NCBI GenBank assembly: GCA_963727035.1
Contig: CAVSEY010000006.1
Span: 248,001 to 312,000, forward strand
Direction of reading: 5' to 3'
DNA: 64,000 nucleotides
Source: Rhodoblastus sp963727035
GTDB taxonomy: Bacteria > Pseudomonadota > Alphaproteobacteria > Rhizobiales > Beijerinckiaceae
In this document: piece by piece, positions 33,821 to 42,989 of the stretch
Layout: every line of letters starts with the position of its first letter
How positions within the stretch are numbered: the first letter of the stretch is position 1
Notes under the pieces: model-generated
What the model was told of the DNA's origin: nothing
Seen by the model: only the letters and a program-made list of their open reading frames with translations
Database searches by the model: none
Made by a program: the position numbers and the translations under genes

Positions 33821-34708
33821 TCAGGAGTGTTTGGCCGCGTCCGACGCCAGCGTGACGGGAATACGAAAATACCTCACGCCGTTTTCCTCGGCGGGAGGCA
33901 AGCCGCCGGCTCGCATATTGGCCTGGATCGAAGGGAGCAGCAGCAAGGGCTGAGCCAAAGTGGCGTCGCGAGCTTCTCGCTTGGCGACGAACTCATCCTC
34001 GCTGATTCCATCGTGAACGTGGGGATTTCCGGCCCGCTCGTCGCCGACCGTGGTCTCCCAGGCGAACCGGTCGCGACCCGGCGCCTTGTAATCGTGGCCG
34101 ACGAAAATCCTGGTTTCAGGCGGGAGCGCGAGCAGGCGTTTGATCGAGCGAAACAACGTGCGGGCGTCGCCGCCGGGAAAATCTGCCCGCGCCGTGCCGT
34201 AATCCGGCATGAAAAGAGTGTCGCCGACAAAAGCCGCGTCGTCAATTTTATAGGCGACACAGGCGGGCGTGTGACCCGGCGTATGGATGACCTCGACTTC
34301 CAGCGACCCGATGTTGAACCTTTCGCCATCCTTGAACAAATGGTCGAATTCGGCGCCGGAGGCCGAGACGTCTTGGGCGTTGAACACCGCGCGGAAAATC
34401 TTTTGCACATCACGCACATGTTCGCCGATCCCGACCCGCGCGCCGGTCTCACGTTTCACAAAGCAGGCGGCGGAGAGGTGGTCGGCGTGGACATGGGTCT
34501 CAAGCACCCATTCGATTGTCGCGCCCTTTTCCCTGGCCGCGGCGAGCATCTTGTTCACGGAGGCGACCGAAGCCTTGCCTGAACGCTGGTCGTAATCGAG
34601 CACCGGGTCGATGATCGCCGCCCTTTTCGTGGCTTTGTCGATGACCAGATAGCTCGCCGTATTGGTCGCCTCGTCGAAGAAGGGCAGAATTTCAAGATTC
34701 GGATTCAT
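33821..34708 (-). CDS. MBL-fold metallohydrolase, ETHE1/persulfide dioxygenase-like
   Basis: Metallo-beta-lactamase-fold protein of 295 residues with the metal-binding THVHADHLSA (71-80), VEVIHTPGHTPACVAYKI (His), FVGDTLFMPDYG (Asp), and RIFVGHDYKAPGR. It resembles ETHE1/Blh-type persulfide dioxygenases and related glyoxalase II-like proteins, which oxidise glutathione persulfide with one mononuclear iron. No rhodanese domain or BigR-type regulator lies beside it, so the sulfur role is inferred. It converges on gpmA. Confidence 0.8.
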   Translation of the reverse strand: MNPNLEILPFFDEATNTASYLVIDKATKRAAIIDPVLDYDQRSGKASVASVNKMLAAAREKGATIEWVLETHVHADHLSAACFVKRETGARVGIGEHVRDVQKIFRAVFNAQDVSASGAEFDHLFKDGERFNIGSLEVEVIHTPGHTPACVAYKIDDAAFVGDTLFMPDYGTARADFPGGDARTLFRSIKRLLALPPETRIFVGHDYKAPGRDRFAWETTVGDERAGNPHVHDGISEDEFVAKREARDATLAQPLLLLPSIQANMRAGGLPPAEENGVRYFRIPVTLASDAAKHS

Positions 34709-34822
34709 GAGTAGCGCTCCGCATGTCCCTGTTGTCGCCTATATGGGCCTGCGGGCCTGCCGCTTCAAACCGGCGCGGCGAATCGCAGAGACAATCCGCG
34801 CGGGCTTTCGCCGCCGTCCGCG

Positions 34823-35797
34823 TTATTGGCCAGCGGCGTCGAGGCGCGAGATCAGGAGCTCATAGAGCGGATTGCGGCGGGTAAAGACATAGTCGACCGG
34901 ACGCACGACGACTTCCTCGGCGCCCGCGCCGATCAACCAATCGGCAAGCGCCGGGGCCTGTGCTTTCGGCGCCGAGAAAATGGCCCGTCCGTGACCTCCA
35001 CGGCGGCGGAGCCTGGCGCCGAAAGCTTTCATGCCCTCGGCGAGCCTCTCGGGTTCTTCCCCCAGTACGGCGACTATTTCCCGGGTTGTGCGCGCTTCTT
35101 CCTCGGCGGCGATCCGCGACAGGATTTTCCTGGCGATCTCCTTCAATTCCGGCGTCCAGCGCGCGCCCAGCGAAGCGACGAGATTGGCCTCGGAACGCAG
35201 GATCACGCCGTCGTCGAGCACCTTCAGGCCATTGGCGGCGAGTGTCGCCCCGGTCGACGTGATGTCCACGATCAGTTCGGCCTGGCCCGCCGCCGGCGCA
35301 CCCTCGGTCGCCCCAAGGCTCTCAACAATGTGATAGTCGGTTACGCCCTTTCCCCCGAAAAAGGCGCGGGTCGTGTTCACATATTTGGTCGCGACGCGCA
35401 TGCGTTCGCCGCGCTTCGCACGGAAAGACAAAGAAACATCTTCAAGATCGGTCATGTCGCGCACGTCGATCCAGGCCTGAGGGACGGCGACGACGACATT
35501 GGCGTGACCAAAACCGAGCGGCGTCAACAGGGCGACGCGCTGCTCGGCCTGCGCCTCGCGGACCAGATCCTCGCCGGTGATCCCGAGATGGGCGGCCCCG
35601 GAAGCCAGATTCTTCACGATTTCCGAGGCCGACAAAAAAGCGACTTCGACATTTTCGACGCCAGACAAAACGCCCCGATAGTCGCGGGCGCCGCGCCCCG
35701 TCGTCACCGCAAGGCCAGCGCGGGCGAAGAAGGCGTTGGCGTTTTCCTGTAGCCGGCCTTTGGACGGAACTGCCAGAACGAGTTTGTCGCTCATCAT
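34823..35797 (-). CDS. hisG: ATP phosphoribosyltransferase catalytic subunit
   Basis: First enzyme of histidine synthesis (ATP plus PRPP). The catalytic core shows VLAVPSKGRLQENANAFF, GITGEDLVREA, YVNTTRAFFGGKGV and the PRPP site LIVDITSTGATLAANGLKV. A C-terminal extension follows (about residues 215-324, from RILSRIAAEEEAR). The protein is 324 residues, longer than the ~210-230 of the short HisG that pairs with HisZ, yet hisZ is immediately upstream. Start and stop overlap as ATGA with hisZ. The order is hisS, hisZ, hisG on the minus strand. Confidence 0.92.
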   Translation of the reverse strand: MMSDKLVLAVPSKGRLQENANAFFARAGLAVTTGRGARDYRGVLSGVENVEVAFLSASEIVKNLASGAAHLGITGEDLVREAQAEQRVALLTPLGFGHANVVVAVPQAWIDVRDMTDLEDVSLSFRAKRGERMRVATKYVNTTRAFFGGKGVTDYHIVESLGATEGAPAAGQAELIVDITSTGATLAANGLKVLDDGVILRSEANLVASLGARWTPELKEIARKILSRIAAEEEARTTREIVAVLGEEPERLAEGMKAFGARLRRRGGHGRAIFSAPKAQAPALADWLIGAGAEEVVVRPVDYVFTRRNPLYELLISRLDAAGQ

Positions 35798-36894
35798 TGC
35801 GCTCCGTTCAGACGCTCGGTGAAAATCGCCGCGCCGAGGGCGGGAATGTCGGTCTTGGCGCCGAGTGTGGACAATAGCCGGTCATAACGTCCGCCGCCGA
35901 TGACCGGCTCCGCGTGGACCGCGTCATTGGGCGACGCCTCGAAGACAAATCCGGAGTAATAGTCGAGATTTCGAGCGAAAGAGGCCGAAAAAACCATGGC
36001 GTCCATGTCGAGGCCGCGCGCAGCCATGAAATTAAGCCGCTGGTCGAAACGCTCCATCTCGGTGTCGAGATCGATGTGCGTTTGAGCGAACAGGGCGCGT
36101 AACCGCGCCGAAGCCTGGTCGGGCTGGCTTTCGATGGCGAAAAATTTCTGAAGCAGATCGCGCCTCGCGTCGTCGAGCGCAGCGCGCGAACGCAGCGCCG
36201 CCTGTTCCAGGAAACGCTCCGCAATCTCGCCCGCCGTGCGACCACCCAGGGCGGAGATTCCCGCGATATTGAGAAGATCCCCGACCAAAGCGCGAGCCCC
36301 CGCCTTGTCGGCGCCTTCGAGCGCGGCCAGCACGCCGGCATGGTCGCCGCGCGAATCCACCGGCGCGAGAATTCCGCCAATTTCTTCGCCTTTAGCGAGG
36401 CCGCCGCGAATGCGCCGCATCCAGACCGGCGGCAGGCTCAGCTTCTCCAGCACCGCCGCGAGCAGTCCGGCGTCGCCGATGCGCGTACGCCATTCTTTGT
36501 CGGCTCCGGCTGATTCAAGCGCCAGCGCCAAGACTTCGGCGTCGGCCGCTTCGCGGTCGGCGCGTCCGAAATTTTCGAGTCCCGCCTGCGCAAATTCCGC
36601 GGACCCGGCGGAACGCTGGCGGAAAACCGGCCCATGGCAGCAGAAAGCGGCTGGGGCGCCGGCGCGGGACGAGGCGAGATAGGCGAGCGAAACGGGAATG
36701 GTGAATTCGGGCCGCAGGCAATAGTCTCCGCCGGCGCCGTCGGAGGTCATGAGAAGGCGACCGCGCATGTCCTCGCCGGACAAGGCGACAAAGACCGAGG
36801 CGGGTTGCAAAACGGACGGATCGCAGAATTCATAACCCGCAGCTTCGAGCTTCTGCAGGAAAGCCTCACCCGTCTGCGACCGTCCGCCGATCAT
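35794..36894 (-). CDS. hisZ: ATP phosphoribosyltransferase regulatory subunit HisZ
   Basis: Histidyl-tRNA-synthetase-like protein that has lost charging activity and acts as the regulatory partner of HisG. It has the class II core (LLMTSDGAGGDYCLRPEFTI, FCCHGPVFRQ, and LDYYSGFVFEA, GGGRYDRLLSTLG) but lacks the anticodon-binding domain. The frame opens at 36954, but ATG 36894 has GGAG about 6 nt upstream and gives 366 residues. hisG overlaps its stop. hisS is 95 nt upstream on the same strand, so the real synthetase and its paralog are neighbours. Confidence 0.92.
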   Translation of the reverse strand: MIGGRSQTGEAFLQKLEAAGYEFCDPSVLQPASVFVALSGEDMRGRLLMTSDGAGGDYCLRPEFTIPVSLAYLASSRAGAPAAFCCHGPVFRQRSAGSAEFAQAGLENFGRADREAADAEVLALALESAGADKEWRTRIGDAGLLAAVLEKLSLPPVWMRRIRGGLAKGEEIGGILAPVDSRGDHAGVLAALEGADKAGARALVGDLLNIAGISALGGRTAGEIAERFLEQAALRSRAALDDARRDLLQKFFAIESQPDQASARLRALFAQTHIDLDTEMERFDQRLNFMAARGLDMDAMVFSASFARNLDYYSGFVFEASPNDAVHAEPVIGGGRYDRLLSTLGAKTDIPALGAAIFTERLNGAQ

Positions 36895-36988
36895 GACAAC
36901 TCCAAGCCCTTGAATTTTTGCCGCAGTGCTAGCAGATGCGCGCCGCACGCGCATCTTCTTTCACAGAGGAGGGTGAATTGCCGTTTGC

Positions 36989-38488
36989 TCACAATCCGTG
37001 GCGTTCCAGAATTTCCCGCACAGCTGCAACCATGTTTTCCTCGGAAACGGCGATCTGCGCGGGGCGCGCCGCCTTCCATTCCTCGTTCGAAGCGATGGCC
37101 TCGGCCGCGCGCGAGCCCTCGATCAGGTCCTTGATCTGAACCTCGCCGCGCTGGCGTTCGTCAGAGCCTTGAATGCACACGCAGGGGCTCTTGCGGCGGT
37201 CGGCATATTTCATTTGCGCCTTCATGCCCGCCGAGCCCAGGTAAAGCTCGGCGCGCACCCCGGCGTCGCGCAAGCGCCCAACGAGGGATTGGTAATCGGC
37301 GATGCGATCGCGGTCCATCACCAGCACGATCACGGGGCCGTTGTGCGGCGCGCCAGCCACGATCGGTGACTGAATCGCCTTGAGCGCCGTGTAAAGCCGC
37401 GACACGCCGATGGAGAAGCCGGTGGCCGGCGCGTCTTCGCCACGAAAACGCGCCACCAGCCCGTCGTAACGTCCGCCGCCGCCCACCGAACCGAACCGGA
37501 TCGGTTGTCCTTTATCGTCGAACGCCGCGATCGAAAGATCGGCTTCGAACACCGGCCCGGTGTAATATTCGAGTCCACGCACAACCGAGGGGTCGAGGCT
37601 GATCCGGCTTTCGTTATAGCCCGCCGCCCGAGCGAGATCGTCGATGGCGCGCAGCTCCGCCACGCCCTCCATCCCGCGCGCCGAAGCCGCGACGATCGCC
37701 TCCAGCGCTTCGAGCGTCTGGTGGTTGGTCGAGCGCCGCGCCGCTGTGAAAGCGATGACGTTCTCGATGGCGTCGGGATCGAGGCCCGCGCCCTTGGTGA
37801 AATCGCCGGATTCATCCTTGCGCCCCCCGCCAAGGAGCGCGCGCACGCCGTCCGCGCCCAGACGGTCGAGTTTGTCGATCGCCCGCAGCACCACAAGCCG
37901 CCGCGACGCGTCCTCCGGCGCGCCAAGGCCTATCGTCTCCATGACGCCGTCAAGAATTTTTCGGTTGTTGACCTTGATGCAATAATCGCCGCGCGCGATT
38001 CCGAGTTTTTCAAGAGTGTCGGCCGCCATCATGCAAAGTTCGGCGTCGGCGGCGGGACTTGCCGAGCCGATGGTGTCGGCGTCGAATTGCAGGAATTGGC
38101 GAAACCGTCCGGGTCCAGGCTTCTCGTTGCGGAAGACGTAACCGCAGCGCAAAGTCCTGTATGGCTTGGGCAGCCCCTCGAAGTTTTCGGCGAAATGACG
38201 GGCGAGCGGCGCGGTCAGATCATAGCGCAGCGAAAGCCATTGCTCGTCATCGTCCTGGAACGAGAACACGCCTTCATTCGGGCGATCCTGGTCCGGCAGG
38301 AATTTTCCAAGCGCGTCGGTATATTCCATCGCTGGAGTTTCGACCGCGTCGAAGCCATAGAGCTCATAGTTGCGCCTGATCGCCGCCAGCATGGCGTCCA
38401 CGGCGGCGATTTCGTCGGCTCCGCGATCGGCGAGGCCGCGCGGCAGGCGCGCTTTCACCAGGGAGGCGGCGCTCTTGGCTTGTTTCAT
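36989..38488 (-). CDS. hisS: Histidyl-tRNA synthetase
   Basis: Class II synthetase charging tRNA-His. RLPRGLADRGADEIAAVDAM opens the protein. Motif 2 region YRTLRCGYVFRNEKPGPGRF, EFDADTIGS-like QFDADTIG, the histidine A motif region LEYYTGPVFE, GSVGGGGRYDGLVARF, and motif 3 ATGFSIGVSRLY are all present. The C-terminal anticodon-binding domain starts near GPVIVLVMD. Length 499 is the longer alphaproteobacterial form. It heads the hisS-hisZ-hisG set. Confidence 0.96.
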   Translation of the reverse strand: MKQAKSAASLVKARLPRGLADRGADEIAAVDAMLAAIRRNYELYGFDAVETPAMEYTDALGKFLPDQDRPNEGVFSFQDDDEQWLSLRYDLTAPLARHFAENFEGLPKPYRTLRCGYVFRNEKPGPGRFRQFLQFDADTIGSASPAADAELCMMAADTLEKLGIARGDYCIKVNNRKILDGVMETIGLGAPEDASRRLVVLRAIDKLDRLGADGVRALLGGGRKDESGDFTKGAGLDPDAIENVIAFTAARRSTNHQTLEALEAIVAASARGMEGVAELRAIDDLARAAGYNESRISLDPSVVRGLEYYTGPVFEADLSIAAFDDKGQPIRFGSVGGGGRYDGLVARFRGEDAPATGFSIGVSRLYTALKAIQSPIVAGAPHNGPVIVLVMDRDRIADYQSLVGRLRDAGVRAELYLGSAGMKAQMKYADRRKSPCVCIQGSDERQRGEVQIKDLIEGSRAAEAIASNEEWKAARPAQIAVSEENMVAAVREILERHGL

Positions 38489-38652
38489 GATTTCGCTCCG
38501 TTGGTCTGCGCTGTCATAAGCGGGAGCAACGGCGCGGACAAGTCTCGCGGGCCGATCGAGGCGGCTGACGAAGCAAGGGCGTCAGCTCCAATTCCGCCGC
38601 CCCAAGCCAAGCTCTGCTTGACTTCATCCCCGCACGCCTATAGCGCCGCGCC

Positions 38653-39567
38653 ATGACAGGAATTTCCATGACCCGCGATCCGGAGGACGCCATCGTCCTG
38701 CCCGGTCTCGCCCAGGCGCAGGATCGTTACGACGCTTTCCTGTGCGATATCTGGGGCGTTCTGCACAATGGCGAGCGCAACTTTTCGGCCGCCGTCGAGG
38801 CCCTGCGCAACTTACGCCGGCGGGGCAAGGCGGTGACGCTCATCACCAACGCCCCCCGTCCCGAGCGCGAGGTCGCCGAACAGCTTGCCGAGCTGGGCAT
38901 AGGCGCCGACTGTTACGACGCCATCGCCACTTCGGGCGACGTTTGCGCCAAGGCGATTGCGGAGCGCGCGCCGGGCCGGCCCTTCCACATTGGACCAGAG
39001 CGCGACCGGCCGGTTTTCGCGGCGGCCGGCGCCCTGACCACATATGATGTCGCGCCGGTCGCGCTTGCGGACGCCGATTTCGCGGTCTGCACCGGGCTCA
39101 GCGAAGACACGATCGAAACGCCGGCCGATTACGAGGACGTTCTTGTCGCGTGCCGCGCGAAAAATTTGCCGATGATTTGCGCCAATCCCGATCTCGTCGT
39201 CTATCGTGGCGACCAGTTGGTTTATTGCGCCGGCGCGCTGGCCGAGCGCTACGAGGAGCTGGGCGGCGAGGTCGAGCAGGCGGGAAAGCCCTATGCGCCG
39301 ATCTATCGTCTTGCAATCGGCCTCCTCGAACAGGCTCGGGGCGAACCTCTCGCCATCGATCGCATCCTCGCCATCGGCGACGCGATCCATACCGATATCG
39401 CTGGCGCGGCGAACATCGGTCTGGACAGCCTCCTGATCACCCAAGGAATCCATCGCGCCGAACTGCACGGAAACGGCGCCGACGTCGTTGATTTGGACGC
39501 ATACAAGCAGTTCGTGCAGAGCCATGGCGTCGCTCCAGTCTATCGAATGGGACGGCTGGCCTGGTAG
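38653..39567 (+). CDS. HAD-superfamily class IIA hydrolase (TIGR01459-like)
   Basis: A 304-residue HAD phosphatase of the NagD/4-nitrophenylphosphatase-like class. Motif I is FLCDIWGVLHNGERNF (Asp nucleophile), motif II is TLITNAPRP, Lys of motif III is in EQAGKPYAPIY, and motif IV is ILAIGDAIHTDIAGAANIG. It matches the conserved alphaproteobacterial TIGR01459 family, whose physiological substrate is not established. ATG 38668 is an alternative start. It is divergent from hisS and lies 88 nt before a MaoC gene. Confidence 0.88.
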   Translation: MTGISMTRDPEDAIVLPGLAQAQDRYDAFLCDIWGVLHNGERNFSAAVEALRNLRRRGKAVTLITNAPRPEREVAEQLAELGIGADCYDAIATSGDVCAKAIAERAPGRPFHIGPERDRPVFAAAGALTTYDVAPVALADADFAVCTGLSEDTIETPADYEDVLVACRAKNLPMICANPDLVVYRGDQLVYCAGALAERYEELGGEVEQAGKPYAPIYRLAIGLLEQARGEPLAIDRILAIGDAIHTDIAGAANIGLDSLLITQGIHRAELHGNGADVVDLDAYKQFVQSHGVAPVYRMGRLAW

Positions 39568-39655
39568 CCTCGCATAATTGCCAATGGACAATTGAGGGAT
39601 GGCGCCTTTCTCTCGTTCAGCTGCAAGAAAGCCCGAATTGAGAAGGTCCCGAGAG

Positions 39656-40114
39656 ATGTCAGAACCGTTCAAGACCTATTATTTCGAGGATCTCAGCGTC
39701 GGCATGCGCGAATCCTTGATGAAAACGGTCATGAATGAAGATGTGGTCGGCTTCGCCGAGCTGTCGGGAGACCACAACCCAATCCATTTGTCGGAACATT
39801 TCGCCAAAAAGACCCGCTTCGGCGAGCGCATCGCTCATGGTCTTTATACCGCCAGTCTGATATCCGCGGTTCTGGGCATGTATCTGCCCGGCCCTGGCGC
39901 GGTCTATCTCCACCAGACGTTGAATTTCAAAGGCCCGGTCAAGATTGGCGATGTCGTCACCATCAGCGTCGAGGTGATCGAACTTGTCGAAAAGGGGCGC
40001 CGCTGCAAGCTGCATTGCGAAGCGATGGTGGACGGCAAGGTTGTACTCGACGGCGAGGCGATCGTCATGGTTCCCACGCGAGAGGCCACACAGCCCAAGG
40101 CCGCCGCCGGCTGA
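39656..40114 (+). CDS. MaoC-family (R)-specific enoyl-CoA hydratase-like protein
   Basis: Hot-dog-fold MaoC dehydratase of 152 residues. It has the (R)-hydratase signature VVGFAELSGDHNPIHLSEHFAKKTRF with catalytic Asp and His in GDHNPIH, then ERIAHGLYTASLISAVLG. PhaJ-like members turn trans-2-enoyl-CoA into (R)-3-hydroxyacyl-CoA for polyhydroxyalkanoate synthesis. That would link to the fatty acyl-CoA ligase (40.8-42.5 kb) and the butyrate-dehydrogenase-like SDR, but this is inference. The start is ATG 39656; the frame opens 19 codons earlier. Confidence 0.85.
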   Translation: MSEPFKTYYFEDLSVGMRESLMKTVMNEDVVGFAELSGDHNPIHLSEHFAKKTRFGERIAHGLYTASLISAVLGMYLPGPGAVYLHQTLNFKGPVKIGDVVTISVEVIELVEKGRRCKLHCEAMVDGKVVLDGEAIVMVPTREATQPKAAAG

Positions 40115-40117
40115 AGG

Positions 40118-40756
40118 TCAACCTTCGTCGCGGAAGCGCCAGACCAACGCGCGCTTGATCTCGCAATCCTCCAGCGCACGGGTCACCGGCACGCGATATT
40201 CCGCGATCGGCTCCAGCCTGTCGCGCGCAAGATAGGTCCTTCCCGGGTCGCCGACCAGCACTTCGGCGCCGCGTCGCCGCAAACCGTCGAGCCAGTCGGT
40301 GACGGCGTGCGCCATGTCGCGCTCATAGGAAACGTCGCCGGCCAGGACGACATCCCATTCCTCGTCCAATCCAATGAGATTTTGGACGCGTGGGTGGATC
40401 GTCACCCCATTGACCTCGGCGTTCAGGCGTATGGCGGCGCCCGCGAAGACGTCGATATCGCTGGCGTCCACATGTCGCGCGCCACTTTTGGCGGCAGCGA
40501 TCGCGACGAGTCCCGACCCCGAAGCGAAATCGAGAACTTTCTTGCCGGCAACGCTTTCTGGATGATCGAGGATATAGCGCGCCAAAGCCTGCCCTCCCGC
40601 CCAGGCGAAAGCCCAGAACGGCGGCGGCAGGCCGATTTCACCGAGTTCCTCCTCGGTTTTCTGCCATAATTCCGTGGCTTCGTCCGCAAGCTGAAGCGAA
40701 ATTTCGGGTGCATGAGGCGTCGGCAGCAACCGCGTCTGCGCGCGGATAAAAGCCAT
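40118..40756 (-). CDS. Class I SAM methyltransferase, EtfB-lysine-methyltransferase-like
   Basis: A 212-residue methyltransferase. PPPFWAFAWAGGQALARYILDHP (about 44-66) precedes SAM motif I VLDFASGSGLVAIAAAKSG (about 74-92), then VDASDIDVFAGAAIRLNAEVNGV and DVVLAGDVSYERDMAHAV. The PFWAFAW-GG motif and order match the ETFBKMT/METTL20-like family, which methylates lysines of electron-transfer flavoprotein beta. Substrate assignment is by family resemblance. ATG 40756 is used; the frame runs open upstream through the fadD 3' region without meaning. It lies 17 nt downstream of fadD on the same strand. Confidence 0.8.
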   Translation of the reverse strand: MAFIRAQTRLLPTPHAPEISLQLADEATELWQKTEEELGEIGLPPPFWAFAWAGGQALARYILDHPESVAGKKVLDFASGSGLVAIAAAKSGARHVDASDIDVFAGAAIRLNAEVNGVTIHPRVQNLIGLDEEWDVVLAGDVSYERDMAHAVTDWLDGLRRRGAEVLVGDPGRTYLARDRLEPIAEYRVPVTRALEDCEIKRALVWRFRDEG

Positions 40757-40773
40757 CCGATCCAAAATTTCCG

Positions 40774-42465
40774 TCAATGCGACAAGTCTTCCTTCAGGCT
40801 GCGGCGCAGAACCTTTCCGACGTTCGTTTTCGGCAGTTCGGCGCGGAAAATGAATTCGCGCGGCATTTTGTAGCCGGTCAGCCGCTCGCGGCAAAAGTGG
40901 CGAAGGTCTTCTTCGGTCAAGCCATCCTCGCGCGGGACAACGAAGGCGACGACTTCCTCGCCCGTGGCGTCGGAGGGACGGCCGATCACCGCCGCTTCGC
41001 GCACCTTGGGATGCTCCACCAGGACGCTCTCGACTTCGTTCGGATAGACATTGAAGCCCGATACGATGATCAGGTCCTTGAGCCGGTCGACGATCTTGAT
41101 CTGTCCCTCCGGCAGCATGACCGCGACATCGCCTGTTCGGAAAAATCCGTCGGCGGTCATCGCGGCTTCGGTGGCCATGGGCCGGTCCCAATAGCCGGCC
41201 ATGACCTGCGGTCCTCTGGCGCAGATTTCTCCAGCCGCCCCCATCGGGACCGCTTCGCCGGCGGAATCGCGGATGGAAATTTCCGTCGAAGGCAGAGGAT
41301 AGCCGACAGTGCCGGTAAATTCCTCGATATCCGGCCGATTCCCGCAAAGCACAGGCGAAGTCTCGGAAAGGCCGTAACCCTCGATGATCGCCTTTCCGGT
41401 GAGCTTGCGCCATTTGCGGGCGACAGCCTGCTGCGTCGCCATGCCTCCCGCAACAAAAAAAAGAACGTGGCTGAAATCCACCTGCCCGATGTCCGGATGA
41501 TCGGCGAGAACGTTGTAAAGCGTATTGACGCCCGCGAAAATGTGGAAGCGGTTCTTACGCAAAATCTTGACAAATCCCGGTATATCGCGTGGATTTGCTA
41601 TCAGCAGGCAAGCCCCGCCAACACGCATCTGGAACCAGAAACAGGCGGTCAGCGCGTAAATATGATAAAGCGGCAACGCCGTGACCATCACCGTCGGCCC
41701 AGCTGCTGCGAGCTGTGGTGCGAACCAAGCTAAGCTTTGCTCGACATTGGCGACGAGATTTCGATGAAGCAGCATGGCGCCCTTGGCCGAACCAGTGGTG
41801 CCGCCGGTATATTGCAGGACCGCTAGATCGTCGGGCGAAATGAGAACAGCTCGCAGTTTCTTGCCTTGCGCCGCGCGCAGAACGCTGGAAAAGGCGATGG
41901 CGTTCTCTAGTGCGCATTTCGGAACGGCCTTTTTCATCCACCGCGAGACAAAATTGACCGCAACGCCCTTTGCGCCAAGCAGGTCGCCGGGCGCAACCAG
42001 AATGACGCGCTCGAGTTTCAGGCGGTCGGCCACGGCGGCGACCGTCGCCGCAAAATTCTCGAGAACGAAAAGAAAGCGCGGCGACGAGTCGACGATTTGC
42101 ACCTCAAGTTCGCGCGACGTGTAGAGCGGATTGATATTTACGACCACCCCTCCAGCCTGGAGGATCCCGAGCAGAATCGCCGGATAGGCCATCACATTCG
42201 GCGACATGATCGCAATCCGGTCGCCTTTGACGACGCCTGCCTCTTGGAGCCAAGCGGCAACCAGGTCCGCCGCAGCGCCCAATTGCTCGTAACTCAGTTT
42301 CGAACCAAAACTTTCCAGCGCCAGCCGAGGGCCAAAGTCCGATCGACTGCGGCGCCACATCTCAAGCAATGTCATTCCTGCCAGAGGGGAGATTTCGGCC
42401 GGCACACCCGGGGGATAATGCGCCAACCATGGCCTTTGAGCCAGAACCTCAGCTGAGACGTCCAT
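40774..42465 (-). CDS. fadD: Long-chain fatty acid-CoA ligase
   Basis: AMP-forming acyl-CoA synthetase of 563 residues that activates fatty acids. The AMP-binding P loop is LQYTGGTTGSAKGAML. PLYHIYALTACFWF, the EGYGLSETSPV motif, GEICARGPQVMAGYWDRP, FFRTGDVAVM, the IVDRLKDLIIVSGFNVYPNEVE signature, and the C-terminal catalytic Lys in LPKTNVGKVLRRSLKE are present. The ribosome binding site GGGAGG precedes the start. A 22-bp palindrome 25 nt upstream suggests a dedicated repressor. The methyltransferase gene follows 17 nt downstream. Confidence 0.93.
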   Translation of the reverse strand: MDVSAEVLAQRPWLAHYPPGVPAEISPLAGMTLLEMWRRSRSDFGPRLALESFGSKLSYEQLGAAADLVAAWLQEAGVVKGDRIAIMSPNVMAYPAILLGILQAGGVVVNINPLYTSRELEVQIVDSSPRFLFVLENFAATVAAVADRLKLERVILVAPGDLLGAKGVAVNFVSRWMKKAVPKCALENAIAFSSVLRAAQGKKLRAVLISPDDLAVLQYTGGTTGSAKGAMLLHRNLVANVEQSLAWFAPQLAAAGPTVMVTALPLYHIYALTACFWFQMRVGGACLLIANPRDIPGFVKILRKNRFHIFAGVNTLYNVLADHPDIGQVDFSHVLFFVAGGMATQQAVARKWRKLTGKAIIEGYGLSETSPVLCGNRPDIEEFTGTVGYPLPSTEISIRDSAGEAVPMGAAGEICARGPQVMAGYWDRPMATEAAMTADGFFRTGDVAVMLPEGQIKIVDRLKDLIIVSGFNVYPNEVESVLVEHPKVREAAVIGRPSDATGEEVVAFVVPREDGLTEEDLRHFCRERLTGYKMPREFIFRAELPKTNVGKVLRRSLKEDLSH

Positions 42466-42489
42466 ACATGTCCTCCCGGCCTTGCGCTT

Positions 42490-42511
42490 ATTAGTTTAAA
42501 TATGAACTAAT
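42490..42511. promoter_or_regulatory. Operator-like palindrome upstream of fadD
   Basis: Arms ATTAGTT (42490-42496) and AACTAAT (42505-42511) are perfect 7-bp inverted repeats around an AT-rich spacer, 25 nt upstream of the fadD start codon. The symmetric 22-bp layout is typical of MarR- or TetR-family operators. No regulator gene is adjacent, so the protein is unknown. Confidence 0.55.
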
Positions 42512-42989
42512 TCGCGCCAATAGCGCAAGCCCATTTCCGGATGATCCTGCGCGGCTTGCAACAGGATTTCCGCAAATCGGGCGAACTTTTTCAAATTAAA
42601 ATATGCGCAATCCGGCCCTTCTGCCCGAACTCGTCAAGGCGCGCGGTGGTTCCCACGCTGGCAAAGCTGGAGATCATCGATCGAGAAGCCGCAGCGCCGC
42701 GTCCCGTCGGACGCTCTTCCCGCCGATGCCGCCGGCCAGGCGCATTCGCTGTAAAAACACTATTCTGGTCGCAACCCTTCTTGAGGGCGCGCAGATATTT
42801 GACTCACTGTCGGACGAGCGGTAAAAGCGCAGCCTCTCTTGAGTGAGATGAGACCAGCTTAGCCGACCTGCGCGGGACGCGGGAGGCCCACGTCCGGCAG
42901 CGCGATGCGCCCCCGGACGCCTTTTGCTATGCGGGCTCGTGTTCCACAAGGGGTGGCGGAAGTTTCCGCGGCAACAAAAGGATTTTGCG
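42512..42989. other. Intergenic region between fadD and ffh
   Basis: About 480 nt between the divergent fadD and ffh genes. Several short ORFs are open (for example 42603-42824 on the plus strand), but none has a recognisable domain, good start signals or coding-like composition. It must contain the ffh promoter. I see no RNA gene; no SRP RNA (ffs) motif is evident. Confidence 0.6.

Noticed and set aside
40757..41413. N-terminal extension of the methyltransferase frame through the end of fadD
   Set aside because: It is out of frame with fadD on the same strand and reads as an Arg/Gly-rich shadow; ATG 40756 gives the normal domain length.
42603..42824. 73-codon ORF upstream of ffh
   Set aside because: No domain, poor ribosome binding site and atypical composition; treated as intergenic.
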